Source: Rhizophagus sp. LPA8_4_AMF
Taxonomy: Eukaryota; Glomeromycota; Glomeromycetes; Glomerales; Glomeraceae
Direction: 5' to 3'
Assembly: GCA_021464525.1 (NCBI GenBank)
Contig: JADRCO010000949.1
Span: forward strand, 1 to 24,270
DNA length: 24,270 nucleotides
Part shown: piece after piece, positions 9,956-19,428 of the stretch
Position numbering within the stretch: the first letter of the stretch is position 1
Layout: each line of letters begins with the position of its first letter
Notes under the pieces: model-generated
Database searches by the model: none
What the model was told of the DNA's origin: nothing
What the model saw: only the letters and a program-made list of their open reading frames with translations
Made by a program: the position numbers and the translations under genes

Positions 9956-10886
9956 ATAACATCAAAAATTTCAAGTGTAATCGATGTACTTGATATCGAA
10001 TTCAAAAGATTTTGTTAACCTTAATTAAAAATAAGTTTGAATGTTTTGATATACTTTGATATATTTCCTTAAAGATATTATCATTCGGACTGCGTCGCTC
10101 ACATGACAATTGGCTTCAGGTTCCAAAAAAGTACAATGATATAAGGTATAAAAAAATTCTCCGATTATTATATCATTTCACCTATAGTATTTATCACATT
10201 TTCGGACATTTGTCTTTTTTTATAAATGTCTTTGCATTCAACTCGCATTTTTTAATTTTAAGAAGCATTTATTTTTAAATTATTTTATTTATTTATATAA
10301 TGTCGGTCTTGCATTTTGCATTAATGAAATTTAACATCAAAACCTAAAAAAAGAATTTTAACATTTCTTTTATAATAAAATAATAATAAATTTATAAAAT
10401 TTTGATTTTCAAAGTCAATTTTTTCTTAAATTTCTTTTTTTGGTTTAAGTAATTTATTATAATAATATTTTTGTTGGTGTATCAAATAAACATAATATGT
10501 AAATGTGTAAATGTGGAACGTCTATCTTGCATATACTTTTTATGAAACAAAAAATATTGGTTTATAATCGATATTTAATATAACTCAAAAAAAAATATTA
10601 TTATTAATGTTAATTGGAAAATATAAAAGTCCTTCTGGACCAGGTTTGTGTTTATTTTTATTTATTTTACGCCCGATTTGATATTTATAATTGGACAAAT
10701 GATACTTTGCATAATTTTTAAGTTTTTTTTATTCTTTTTTTTTTTGTTAAAAATAGAAAATGCTTTTTGAAAGGCTTATTAGGAAACTTAATTTAAATAC
10801 AATATTGGTCAAAGCAACTAAATATTTCACAAAAAATCATTAAGGCAGTAGTTCATTCCTTTAGTAATCAATAAGTAAAATAAATA

Positions 10887-10923
10887 TATGCGAAAATATA
10901 CGAAATATGCGAAATACGCGTAT
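10887..10923. repeat. 9-bp periodic tract (TATGCGAAA-like)
   Basis: TATGCGAAAA, TATACGAAA, TATGCGAAA, then TACGCGTAT: about four units of 9-10 bp, with unusually many CpG for this region. Confidence 0.65.
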
Positions 10924-12374
10924 AAAAAAGAAATGCATTAAATTAAACCCGGATCAAGCGAACGTTTACCGTATTTTCCATATGACAATTGGATCTTCAT
11001 TCTATTTATTGCATTACAGTACATTTTTTTTGAACCCTGCTGGATTTCGTTGATCTCAACCAAACACTATTTTTAAACCTTAGTTTTTTTTTTTTTTTTT
11101 TTTCTATGCACTACAGAAAAAAAATTTTAATTACTTATACTGTAAGAAGATGATCAAACTATCTCTGAAAACAACAAATGCTTTTTTTTAAAGTTTTTGT
11201 AAATCTTTTTGGAAAAATCACAATAAAATCATATTGCATGTATGTTTGAACGAACGGGGACCGGCATATTACCGGTAATGCATATCAATGTCTCACTAAA
11301 ATAAAAAGTTACATTCGTGATTTGGTATCAAAATAATTAATTATTCTCAAAATTTTGCATATTACGCAAGTTTAACCTATAAATTGTTTTCTTGCGTCAC
11401 ATTCACAAAAATTAATTGGATTATTATTACTTTAATTGATTTTTATAAATGCAACATTCCAATTAGAAAGTTTCATTTACTTGAACGGGTAATATTTTTT
11501 TCTCGAAAAAAATTTAATATGCAAATCATTTCTTTCTGTTATCTACTTGTACATTTGAGAAGAACATTTATCTTATATAAAATGGGTTAACTGGGGAGAT
11601 GTGCATGAATGTGAAATGTGATAAATAAAATGCATAAAAAAAAAAAATTACAATTAACTAGATTCATTTATTTCGAACCAATTAATTCTTCCTCTCATTT
11701 TTTTTTATCCTATATTTGGATCTCTATTTTTTTTTCGTGATCTTTTTTACGTGTAAAAATATAAAAAATTATCATTCTTATCTCTACAAACTGAAGTCAT
11801 TTTCATATTGGCCAAGAAATATATATATATATAATAAAAAATAAAAATCATATTAAAAGTCATATTTTCATGAGAAAAATTATGAGACAAACGTGTAATT
11901 TATTTTTCTAATGCAATTTCTACATTCAGCCAAGAGGAAAATAAATATTTAAATTAAAAACAAGTCCTTGCATAAATTCAATGAAGATTACCAAATACAA
12001 TTAGTCAATACAAAAAAGATTTAAGGTATTTAAGATGCATGAGACTTGCTTAATTTAATATAAATAAAAAAAAAAAATCACGAATATTTAAATGAATGAC
12101 ATTTTATACTATATTAATCAGTCAAAACGCGTTGTTTCCGTATGCAAAGATTTATAAACAACAATCTGTAATTAGTTTTCTTTCTAGCAAATTGAACGCG
12201 ACATTATTTTTTTTCATGAATTTATTTGGTAAGTAATATAAATAATATAACGAACATAATCAGGGGAAGAATTCAGGTAACCAAGGTTTCGAAATAATTT
12301 TTATGCATAACGTTAAAAAAAAAAAGATCTACGTGGTAAAACTCCGAAAATACATCAAATAATCACGTCATAAG

Positions 12375-12384
12375 ATCACGTGAT
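12375..12384. promoter_or_regulatory. CACGTG palindrome (E-box / Cbf1-type site)
   Basis: ATCACGTGAT is a perfect 10-bp palindrome with a CACGTG core, 12 bp after a second related site, TCACGTCA (12363-12370). CACGTG is the known core for bHLH factors such as Cbf1. Further CACGTG cores lie at 1317-1322 and 22137-22142. No confident gene starts nearby. Confidence 0.3.
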
Positions 12385-12738
12385 AGATAAGTTATGATAC
12401 AATCGGGGATATGAATTGCCTAATCAGGATAAACATATAGCCGTCAAAGTTTTACTAATCAATGAACCAATTTGTCACGCCACCTAACCTCACTTATTCA
12501 CTTATTCTCTGCGATGGTTTGTTTCTTTTATTAATAAAAATAATTAGTCGGACACTACCGTTCCCACGGTTCACGGTTTATTCCGAAAATTTGCATTTAC
12601 TTCACTTAAAAGACGATAATTATATGTGGTGAAATACTTTTCGCAAATAAAGTAATGAAAGATTAGCAACAATTACAGCAACGGTCTGATCATCTTTTTT
12701 CTTTCACTAATTAGGTTGGTTCTTTAAAGAAACTTTTG

Positions 12739-12739
12739 T

Positions 12740-12770
<31 letters not shown>

Positions 12771-12905
12771 AATAATAATAAATAAATAATAATAATAATA
12801 ATAAATGTAAAGCTGTAGCAAGTTTAACTGTAACAAAGTTTCATATTCGTAAAAAAAAAATAAAAATAAAAATAATAAAATAAAATAAGATAAAATAAAA
12901 TAAAT
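12739..12905. repeat. (AAT)n and (AAAAT)n microsatellites
   Basis: AAT/ATAATG repeats at about 12739-12805, a 40-bp non-repetitive gap, then AAAAT/AAATA repeats at about 12848-12905. The minus strand reads as poly-Ile/Tyr and is not a gene. Confidence 0.85.
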
Positions 12906-14260
12906 GAAATGGGATGATCTGGCAAAATTTTTGTTGGGGAAATTAACGCGCCGAAAATAAACAAAATTGGTCATAAGTTCCAATAATAAATATAAACAAA
13001 GGAGATATATTATATATTATATGTCGCAGTTAATGGCTGCGCTAATTATATCATCAAAAACTTTATCTAAAAGGTTTAAAAAAATGTTATTATTTCCAAT
13101 TCCGAATTGGTAATTGTTTATAAAAAAAAAAAAAAAATTTCATTAACTGGTATTTATGGAATAAAAACGCATTGAAAAAATCGACTGCGTAATGTATATC
13201 TCCATTTATTGTCTTATACCGAAACGGCAAATTTTATTCGAATGTTTTTAAAAATTTTTTAAATTATTTTGGCATTATTATAAAAAAGAAAATAGGTTCT
13301 CTTTGACCTTTTTCTTTCGAAAAGAACAAAAGATGTTTTATTCGGTTAGATTGGGCAGGGTACCTTTTTACGCCATTTTTGCTTGGCTTCTATGGAAAAA
13401 ATATATATATCAAATTAATTCGAAACGGTATTTGCCGGTTTTTCATGGTTTTTCATTGTGAGTCAATGGGAATTTGACAAATAATTCGTTAATTTTCCGC
13501 AGTAGAGAATCAAATCTCCATATCTTACCAACTCATTGACGAATCTTCTAGTTCAATAATTTTTAGCTCGGTGTAATTCAAAAAAAAAAAATTTTTTTTT
13601 ATATTATAATATAGAATTCCTTATTAAGATATAAATATTTCAAAAATGATTTTTTTTTTTTTTTTTTCGAAATGTCACAACTTCTCACACCCGAATTTAT
13701 TATTCACATGTATGTATGTGAATGGCGATCTTAATGTATTTTTATTATAAACATATAAATAATTTAGGCATTTATATAAAAAAATTTTTTTATTATTATT
13801 TTAAATAGAAAAATCTTTTTTAATATCCAATTTATATTACTATTAAATAAAAAAAAAAAAAATAATTGCGTTCAAATATAAATAAAGCAGATGAAATGAT
13901 TTTTTTTTTTTAAAGAGAATTCGGAAAGCAAAAAAAAAAAATATAGACAAAAATTCTTGACTCATAAAAAATAATTGTCATTTTCCGCATTAATTTAATT
14001 TATTACAATAAATATAATAATATATTACACATATATATTCATATAGTATAATACATTATACACACTATATATATTGTATTACATATAATACAAAGTTAAA
14101 AAAAAAAAATTTTTTTTTTCTTGGCATATTTGAATTTTAAAGTAAATAACCCCATATTACAATAGAAATTTCGTAATTTCTTAAAATAAACATTGATTAT
14201 TTCTTTATTAATTTAATCGGATATAAATTATCTTAACTCCGAAAATTCCCCCATACAATC

Positions 14261-14270
14261 ATATATAAAC
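14261..14270 (+). promoter_or_regulatory. TATA-box candidate, paralogue B
   Basis: ATATATAAAC lies about 140 bp upstream of the ATG in a locally less repetitive stretch (ACGCGCAAAGGTACC follows). CATTCTTTCTTGTC (14287-14300) sits about 17 bp further on, echoing the TTCTTTCTT element downstream of the TA tract of paralogue A. A T-run containing CGTTTT and then an A-rich leader complete the layout. No ATG lies between this site and the start codon. Confidence 0.35.
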
Positions 14271-14409
14271 AACGCGCAAAGGTACCATTCTTTCTTGTCA
14301 AAAAAACCTAAAAAAAAAAAAAAAAATTTTTTTTCGTTTTTTTTTGAAAAAATATTAAAATAAAATAAACCACTAAAAAAATAATAATTTTTTTTTTTTT
14401 ATCGAAAGA

Positions 14410-15576
14410 ATGTCATTAATGCAAGTTCCTATTACTACTAAGGGCGTCAAATCTTTTGCGCCACTACTTTCACCACCGTTATCACCAGATTCAGATATAT
14501 TTAAAAATACGGAATCATCATCACCGTCATCATCATCATCATCATCATTATTGTCAAATATCGAAAAAGAAGTTGAACATGTAGAGAAGATTCCTTCTAA
14601 TAAACAAAAACCAAAAAATAAATATAGAATGAGACTTTGTGATGCTCCTCCAGAATTACTGGAAATGATAAAACGTTCAGAAAAAAAGAATGAAAAGCCT
14701 TTACCGGATAAATCTACCTCTTCTAATACCGTTGTAAAGACCGTTTCAACATCACCTATAACAAGTAATTCAAGTTTTCATAAAATTATTACCTCTGATG
14801 AAAAAAGGCACAGATTTAGAAAGAATCCTTACCCAAAGAAAGCTCCTTCTAAATCATCTCCCGGGATCACCCTTCAAGTGGATGTTTACACGACACTTAA
14901 AGAAGATCCAAAAGCTTTATTGCGAAGAAGTGATTTATCATCAATACCATCAATTTCATCTAGTAGTTCCTTTTTATCATCATTCAATGATAGTTCATCA
15001 GGTACAGAAAGTTCTCCGCCAAACTCTCCAATCACACAACGTTCTTCATCAAAGAAACAAATCACTAAAACTAAAACAAAAACGAAACGAACAAAACCAA
15101 TTATATCCGAAAGAAAACGTAAAGGTAACAGTCTCGCTAGGGTTATGGCAGATCGTGGTCTCTTAGAGTCAACCTTAACTCCTATAGTCGTGGCAGGAGA
15201 GATTAAACCAATTCGCATACCACCACCTCCACCAATGCAATTTGATGAATTAATGAAAAATATTGAACAACTAAATCTTGATTTAACTATACTTCAACGT
15301 TTAACCCCAAAAATCAGTTGGAAAGGACAACCTTTGTCCATCTTACATTTACCTCATTATAATTCATTACATCCAAAAGAAGCTCACGTAGCTTCAACTT
15401 TAAGACTTACTCCAGTTCAATATTTAACAGCCAAACACACATTAATTTCATCTGCAAGGAGGTATGTGCAAAAATCACTTCCGTTCCGTAAGAGTGATGC
15501 ACAGAAACTTCTTAGAATAGATGTCAATAAAGCAAGTAAACTCTGGGAATTTTTTATGCAAGTAAAATGGATTTAA
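14410..15576 (+). CDS. SWIRM-domain protein, Fun19/Laf1-like, paralogue B (388 aa)
   Basis: Second intronless SWIRM gene on the same strand, 5.6 kb after paralogue A. The C-terminal SWIRM domain (about 301-388) carries LRLTPVQYLTAKHTLIS, SDAQKLLRIDVNKASKLWEF and terminal VKWI; over the last 85 residues it differs from paralogue A at about 15 positions. Conserved blocks in the same order: SPPLSPDSDI (21-30), RKNPYPKKAPSK...VDVY (137-160), ERKRKGNSLARVM (234-246; with the following DRGLLES, 20 of 21 residues match paralogue A) and IPPPPPM (270-276). A lysine/threonine-rich basic stretch (215-230) is a likely nuclear localisation signal. It lacks the GPYPYN repeats of A and instead has a serine run (36-46) encoded by a TCA repeat and a second Ser-rich linker (177-206). 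The ATG has A at -3 and no upstream ATG in the leader. Predicted role: chromatin-associated transcriptional regulator. Frame, ends and family are clear; redundancy or divergence of function cannot be judged from sequence. Confidence 0.94.
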   Translation: MSLMQVPITTKGVKSFAPLLSPPLSPDSDIFKNTESSSPSSSSSSSLLSNIEKEVEHVEKIPSNKQKPKNKYRMRLCDAPPELLEMIKRSEKKNEKPLPDKSTSSNTVVKTVSTSPITSNSSFHKIITSDEKRHRFRKNPYPKKAPSKSSPGITLQVDVYTTLKEDPKALLRRSDLSSIPSISSSSSFLSSFNDSSSGTESSPPNSPITQRSSSKKQITKTKTKTKRTKPIISERKRKGNSLARVMADRGLLESTLTPIVVAGEIKPIRIPPPPPMQFDELMKNIEQLNLDLTILQRLTPKISWKGQPLSILHLPHYNSLHPKEAHVASTLRLTPVQYLTAKHTLISSARRYVQKSLPFRKSDAQKLLRIDVNKASKLWEFFMQVKWI

Positions 15577-15617
15577 TTAATTTAAGATTGTTATCATATA
15601 ATGAAAAGTTGAAAAAA

Positions 15618-15632
15618 AATAAATAAAATAAA
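15618..15632 (+). terminator. Polyadenylation-signal candidates after paralogue B
   Basis: Overlapping AATAAA hexamers begin about 42 nt after the TAA stop. In such A-rich DNA the hexamer is frequent, so placement just after the gene is the main support. No comparable AATAAA was seen close after paralogue A. Confidence 0.3.
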
Positions 15633-15639
15633 TAGATAC

Positions 15640-15654
15640 TTATAAATATGCTTA
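15640..15654 (+). promoter_or_regulatory. 3'-flank element shared with paralogue A (copy B)
   Basis: Identical 15-nt copy of the element at 8893-8907, here 64 nt after the stop codon of paralogue B and shortly after overlapping AATAAA hexamers. Same position relative to the gene suggests it lies within the transcript's 3' end. Confidence 0.4.
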
Positions 15655-16533
15655 GAATAAAAAAATTTAATAATATCCTTGTGTAACTTTTTATATACAT
15701 CCCTATCTTCTCTCTTTTTTTTAATCTTCTTTCCCCATTCATGGTATCTTATAAGCCACACACATACATTAAATGAGCAACATACATTAAATAAAAAGAT
15801 TTTTAATTTAAACAAATTGTAAATATATAATTACATAGATTTTCTCTTTTTACTTCTTATTATGGAAATTGATTCTTCAACATTTTTTTTTTTTTTCTTT
15901 TCTTTTATTCTTTTCTTCTTTATATTTTCTCATTGTAAATTCATGATGAAAAATATCATCGGTATAGATCCGAATCAATAAATTAAAAAAAAAAAAAAGG
16001 GTTAAACATTTTTTTTGTGCCTACTTACATACTGCGTAAAATAATGAATTTTCTCACGCTCATTAACTTCCTGCAATAAAGATGTGCATTGGTTTATCAT
16101 AATACGTTAAATACGCATTTAAAAGGATTAATTTAAAGTTATATCGGTTTATTGAGGAAAAAATCGTAAATTGAAAAGAAATCAATTAATAAATTATTAA
16201 TTAAAAGCAAGAAATTTCACCATTTTTGTTAAATTAAGTTAAGAGATTATTATGCTGAAATTTCTCAAAATTTCTCGAAATTCTATTTATGCATTAATTG
16301 TCTTGCATTTGATAAAATTGTGAAATTCACAGAGCATCGCATTATCTCTATTTTGATAATCTCATAATACTGCGGACTAAAATAGAAAATAAATTATTTT
16401 ATTTATATAAAAACAGGCAAATATCCTAATGGATAAATTAATTATCTCTTTTGGTATCAATGATCATCATTTTACTTCTTTTTGAAGTTCGGTTTCGAAT
16501 TTACTTTTTGTTCATTTCATTGACTTTATTGGT

Positions 16534-16761
16534 ATGGATTATGTTTGTGGTAGTTGTCCTTTGTTTGTCAAAAACAAGCCAGAAATCAAAAAGAAACGTT
16601 TGGCTATAAAAGTTTTTTTTTTTTTAGTTTTTTACGTTCTTTGTGTTTTTTCTTCTTATTTCTCATTTATTATTTTATTTTATTTAATTTTTTTGATTTA
16701 TGCAAATTTAGTAACTTGTTTACATTTTAATAAAAAGTCATTTTTACTTGGCGAATTCTAA
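16534..16761 (+). CDS. Possible small membrane protein ORF (75 aa), unrecognised
   Basis: ATG at 16534 has G at -3 and G at +4. The first 26 residues are hydrophilic and contain a CxxC pair (MDYVCGSCPLF) followed by a Lys-rich stretch (NKPEIKKKR). Residues 27-65 are very hydrophobic and could form two membrane segments, then NKKSFLLGEF ends the frame. The hydrophobic part is translated from T-rich DNA, including a T homopolymer, which gives Phe/Leu-rich open frames by chance. The N-terminal portion is the only part that looks like selected coding sequence. No family recognised. Confidence 0.2.
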   Translation: MDYVCGSCPLFVKNKPEIKKKRLAIKVFFFLVFYVLCVFSSYFSFIILFYLIFLIYANLVTCLHFNKKSFLLGEF

Positions 16762-17513
16762 TTAATATTTGGCAAATTAACGAGTTTCTTAAAAATAATA
16801 CATTAATGACAAGATGTACGGCTTTTCCGTACTTTTGCATTTCATAAAATTTTAAACGGTTATATTAAAATTAAAAATATTTACGAACGATTTATTTTGG
16901 CTAAAAATTGGGCGCAGTGATAAATCGCCATTTTAAAAAAAAAAAGAAAAAATAGATTAAGATGATAATTCATCACCTTTGATAATTATTATAATTATTC
17001 ATAAAAAAGAAAAAAGTGACACAATCTTAATCAATTTTTTTTTTAAAAAAAAATAAAAATAAAAAAAGAAAAAAATTATTATTAAATATATTTTAATTAC
17101 CGGAAATCTTACATTTGCATACTTTGACCATATTTTTTCAACCGCATAATTTTAAATGAATTCGTTAGTGAGGTTCAACAAATTTTTGAATTAATCCGTT
17201 AAAAAAAAAGATTTTTTCTTTTAAGGATTTTTATTTATTTATTTATTTATATTAATAAAAAAATGTATTGTCTTTTTAAAAAAAATTCATTTTAATAAAA
17301 TCTTTCTTTATAATTAATGTTTACTTTTTTTTTTCTTCGAATTAGAAAGGAAATTATTATAGGAAGGTTTCATTGAAACAAAATGTAGATCCATATTTAT
17401 TTTTTTATTTAATCTAATTTTCGTCTTGGCATACAATAACACTATAAGCATTTACCAGCCAAACAGCCATAATCTATAATAATCTAAATTTTCATCTTTT
17501 TGGGATTCGTACC

Positions 17514-17563
17514 ATGATATCCTTTGTTCTTAATTTGAAATAAAAAAAAAAAAAGGATATCAT
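17514..17563. repeat. Inverted repeat, 12-bp perfect arms, 26-nt spacer
   Basis: ATGATATCCTTT at 17514-17525 and its exact reverse complement AAAGGATATCAT at 17552-17563, separated by a spacer ending in an A run. Confidence 0.85.
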
Positions 17564-17707
17564 TGATAATCCAAAGAAATCATCAGTTTATTTTAGTTTG
17601 AAATCGGAAAATAAAAATTTTTAAGGATTATTCTAACGTTATTTACTTGGTAATAATTTTAATTATAATTATTTATAAGGTTTCACCAATATAATTAATT
17701 AATAATT

Positions 17708-17728
17708 GGGGTAGGTATACCTGACCCC
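17708..17728. repeat. GC-rich near-perfect 20-bp palindrome with one bulged base
   Basis: GGGGT-AGGTATACCT-G-ACCCC: the core AGGTATACCT is a perfect 10-bp palindrome and GGGGT/ACCCC extend it to 10-bp arms with a single unpaired G. Followed by more C and an A run. Strikingly GC-rich for its surroundings. Confidence 0.85.
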
Positions 17729-17806
17729 CCCAAAAAAAAGATCATTATCATTATTAATTATCGATTATTAATTATTAATTATTTTCTATGATCATGTGAT
17801 CCTCAT

Positions 17807-17824
17807 ATAGAATGAATTCATTCT
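17807..17824. repeat. Perfect 18-bp palindrome
   Basis: TAGAATGAATTCATTCTA, about 80 bp after the palindrome at 17708-17728. Confidence 0.9.
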
Positions 17825-18645
17825 AATAAAAAAATATATATTTTTTTTTATTTTTTATTTTTTTAAAAAAAGGAGAATTAATAATGATAAAAAAAGAAAA
17901 TTATTTACTCTTCTAAATTTAGCATTTTCATTAAGAACAATCCGATTTTTTTTTTTTTATACCTATAATTGAATAAATTACATAAAAAAAAGGCGTAATT
18001 TTTTTTTTTTTTTTTTTTCGGCGTGAAAAAATTCATAAACAAAAAAAAAAAAATTTTTTCGTCCTTTTTTTTCATTCATGAAAGAAAGAGGACTTATTTT
18101 TTTTTTTACACATGCTAATTAAGTGATAATCGAGTGATAGCTAATCTAGACAATGACTTTTCTTCCATTTTCTTCCTAAAATTTATGATTATTTAACGAA
18201 CGCGATTCTATACGTAGCTTAGTTAATAACAGAAACAATAATTTACTGCGTATAACATTTTTTTCTATCCGTCGTACCAACTACTATTTGCGAATACAAT
18301 AAGAGATGTATCATGCAATTACGTAGTTCACGAATAAATGCTAATCAGATATTATGATTCTTTTTACCGCAGTTTTTTTTTAAAGTTTGACATTAAAAGT
18401 GTTTACATTGGGCGTTTACATAACAACATTTACACTTAACATTATAACATTACAACAATTACCAACAAGTTTATAATTGTTCTTTCCCGCCATTTAGAAT
18501 TCTTTTTTCCGAAGTAAATTCTAACCAAATAAATCATTGATAAACTTCCATAAACGTTTTAGCCTAATAATTCTTTAATAATGCCAATGGACTATCGAAA
18601 ACGATAAGTGTTTGACTTTTTTTTTATAAAAAAAAACTTTACTTA

Positions 18646-18667
18646 AAAAGAAACGAATTCGTTCTTT
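18646..18667. repeat. Palindrome with one bulged A
   Basis: The core AACGAATTCGTT is a perfect 12-bp palindrome; skipping one A in the left arm extends pairing through AAAG/CTTT to about 10-bp arms. Confidence 0.7.
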
Positions 18668-19428
18668 ATGGAAAGAAAATTATCTTTTTGGAAAGAGAAA
18701 AAAAAAAAAAAACTTGAAACATAACCTGATTATCAAAGAATTACGGAATTTCGGAATAAAAAATTTCCTTAAAAGTCTTAAAAGTTCAACCAAACCAATC
18801 AAAAAATTATTTATTATCAAGAATCTTTCAAGATTATTTTTATTTATTAAATTCATTAATAATTATTAAATCAAAAAGAGAGAAAACATGTTCAAATACG
18901 TATTTTCATTTTAACAATCAAAAATTTTCATTGAAAAAATGCATATAAAGTAAATAATTCCTCTCAAAATAGTTGGATGTAACGTTATCGGATGATTGTT
19001 TGAATGATGGTTATCTCCTAAAATGAGTAAAACAAAGTAATATAAATTTAGGAACTCGGTTATTATATTATGGTAATCAGGAGAATCAAATGATATTTTA
19101 ATAGAAAATTTCATGCAATTTAAGTCCGAAAATTAATTCCGATAAAGCTTATTTAAATTTCTAATGAATTTTTTAAAGTTACTCGTGTAAATTATTGATC
19201 AAAAATAAAACGTGTATTTTTTATTTTTTTTACTCGGTCAATTTTATTCCGTTTGACAAAGTATGACAAAGTGAAATTAAACGACATTGGCTAGTGGTTC
19301 TGATGAGTGCAGCAGGTAAATCATATGATTAATATGTGTTATATGTGTTAAAATGCGCCACCCCTTTCCTTTTATTCCTTATAAGTGTATTAAATACCAT
19401 AAATATACACCCTTCTTTATCGGGTTTT

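Larger units (their letters stand above)
8814..14409. other. Intergenic region between the two SWIRM genes
   Basis: Contains the 3' flank of paralogue A, a stem-loop at 9099-9116, the minisatellite at 9555-9955, a 9-bp periodic tract at 10887-10923, a palindrome at 11268-11279, a CACGTG palindrome at 12375-12384, (AAT)n and (AAAAT)n arrays at 12739-12905, and several short open frames (10060-10278, 10907-11053, 12096-12362, 13252-13461) that I could not confirm as genes. No second copy of a SWIRM fragment was found here. Confidence 0.6.

Noticed and set aside
9730-10005. Minus-strand open frame of 91 codons
   Set aside because: It is the translation of the 58-bp minisatellite; unit lengths of 57-59 do not keep a frame, so repeats in the peptide are incidental.
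11384-11590. 68-codon plus frame
   Set aside because: Starts at TTG, no ATG until late, AT-rich codons throughout; composition alone explains it.
12390-12485. Plus frame containing GYELPNQDKHIAVKVLLINE
   Set aside because: About 31 codons between stops without ATG or matching splice sites; several other frames in this GC-richer patch are equally open.
12711-12983. Minus-strand open frame of 90 codons
   Set aside because: Translation of (AAT)n and (AAAAT)n repeats into poly-Ile/Tyr/Phe; no independent coding signal.
14798-15218. Frames inside paralogue B on both strands (14798-15166 plus, 14886-15218 minus)
   Set aside because: Shadows of the real SWIRM gene frame, which has homology across its length.
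15554-15815. Minus-strand frames over the end of paralogue B
   Set aside because: Lys/Phe/Ile-rich translations of the A/T-rich 3' flank, overlapping a confident gene.
16909-16935. GGGCGCAGTGATA as a tRNA or SINE A box
   Set aside because: No B box (GGTTCGANTCC-like) within the expected distance and no cloverleaf; the same holds for GTGGCTGTGAAGTGG near 20030.
17450-17530. Minus-strand frame containing SWYESQKDENLDYYRLWLFG
   Set aside because: Reads well but is only about 25 codons between stops, with no workable splice partners; overlaps the stem-loop at 17514.
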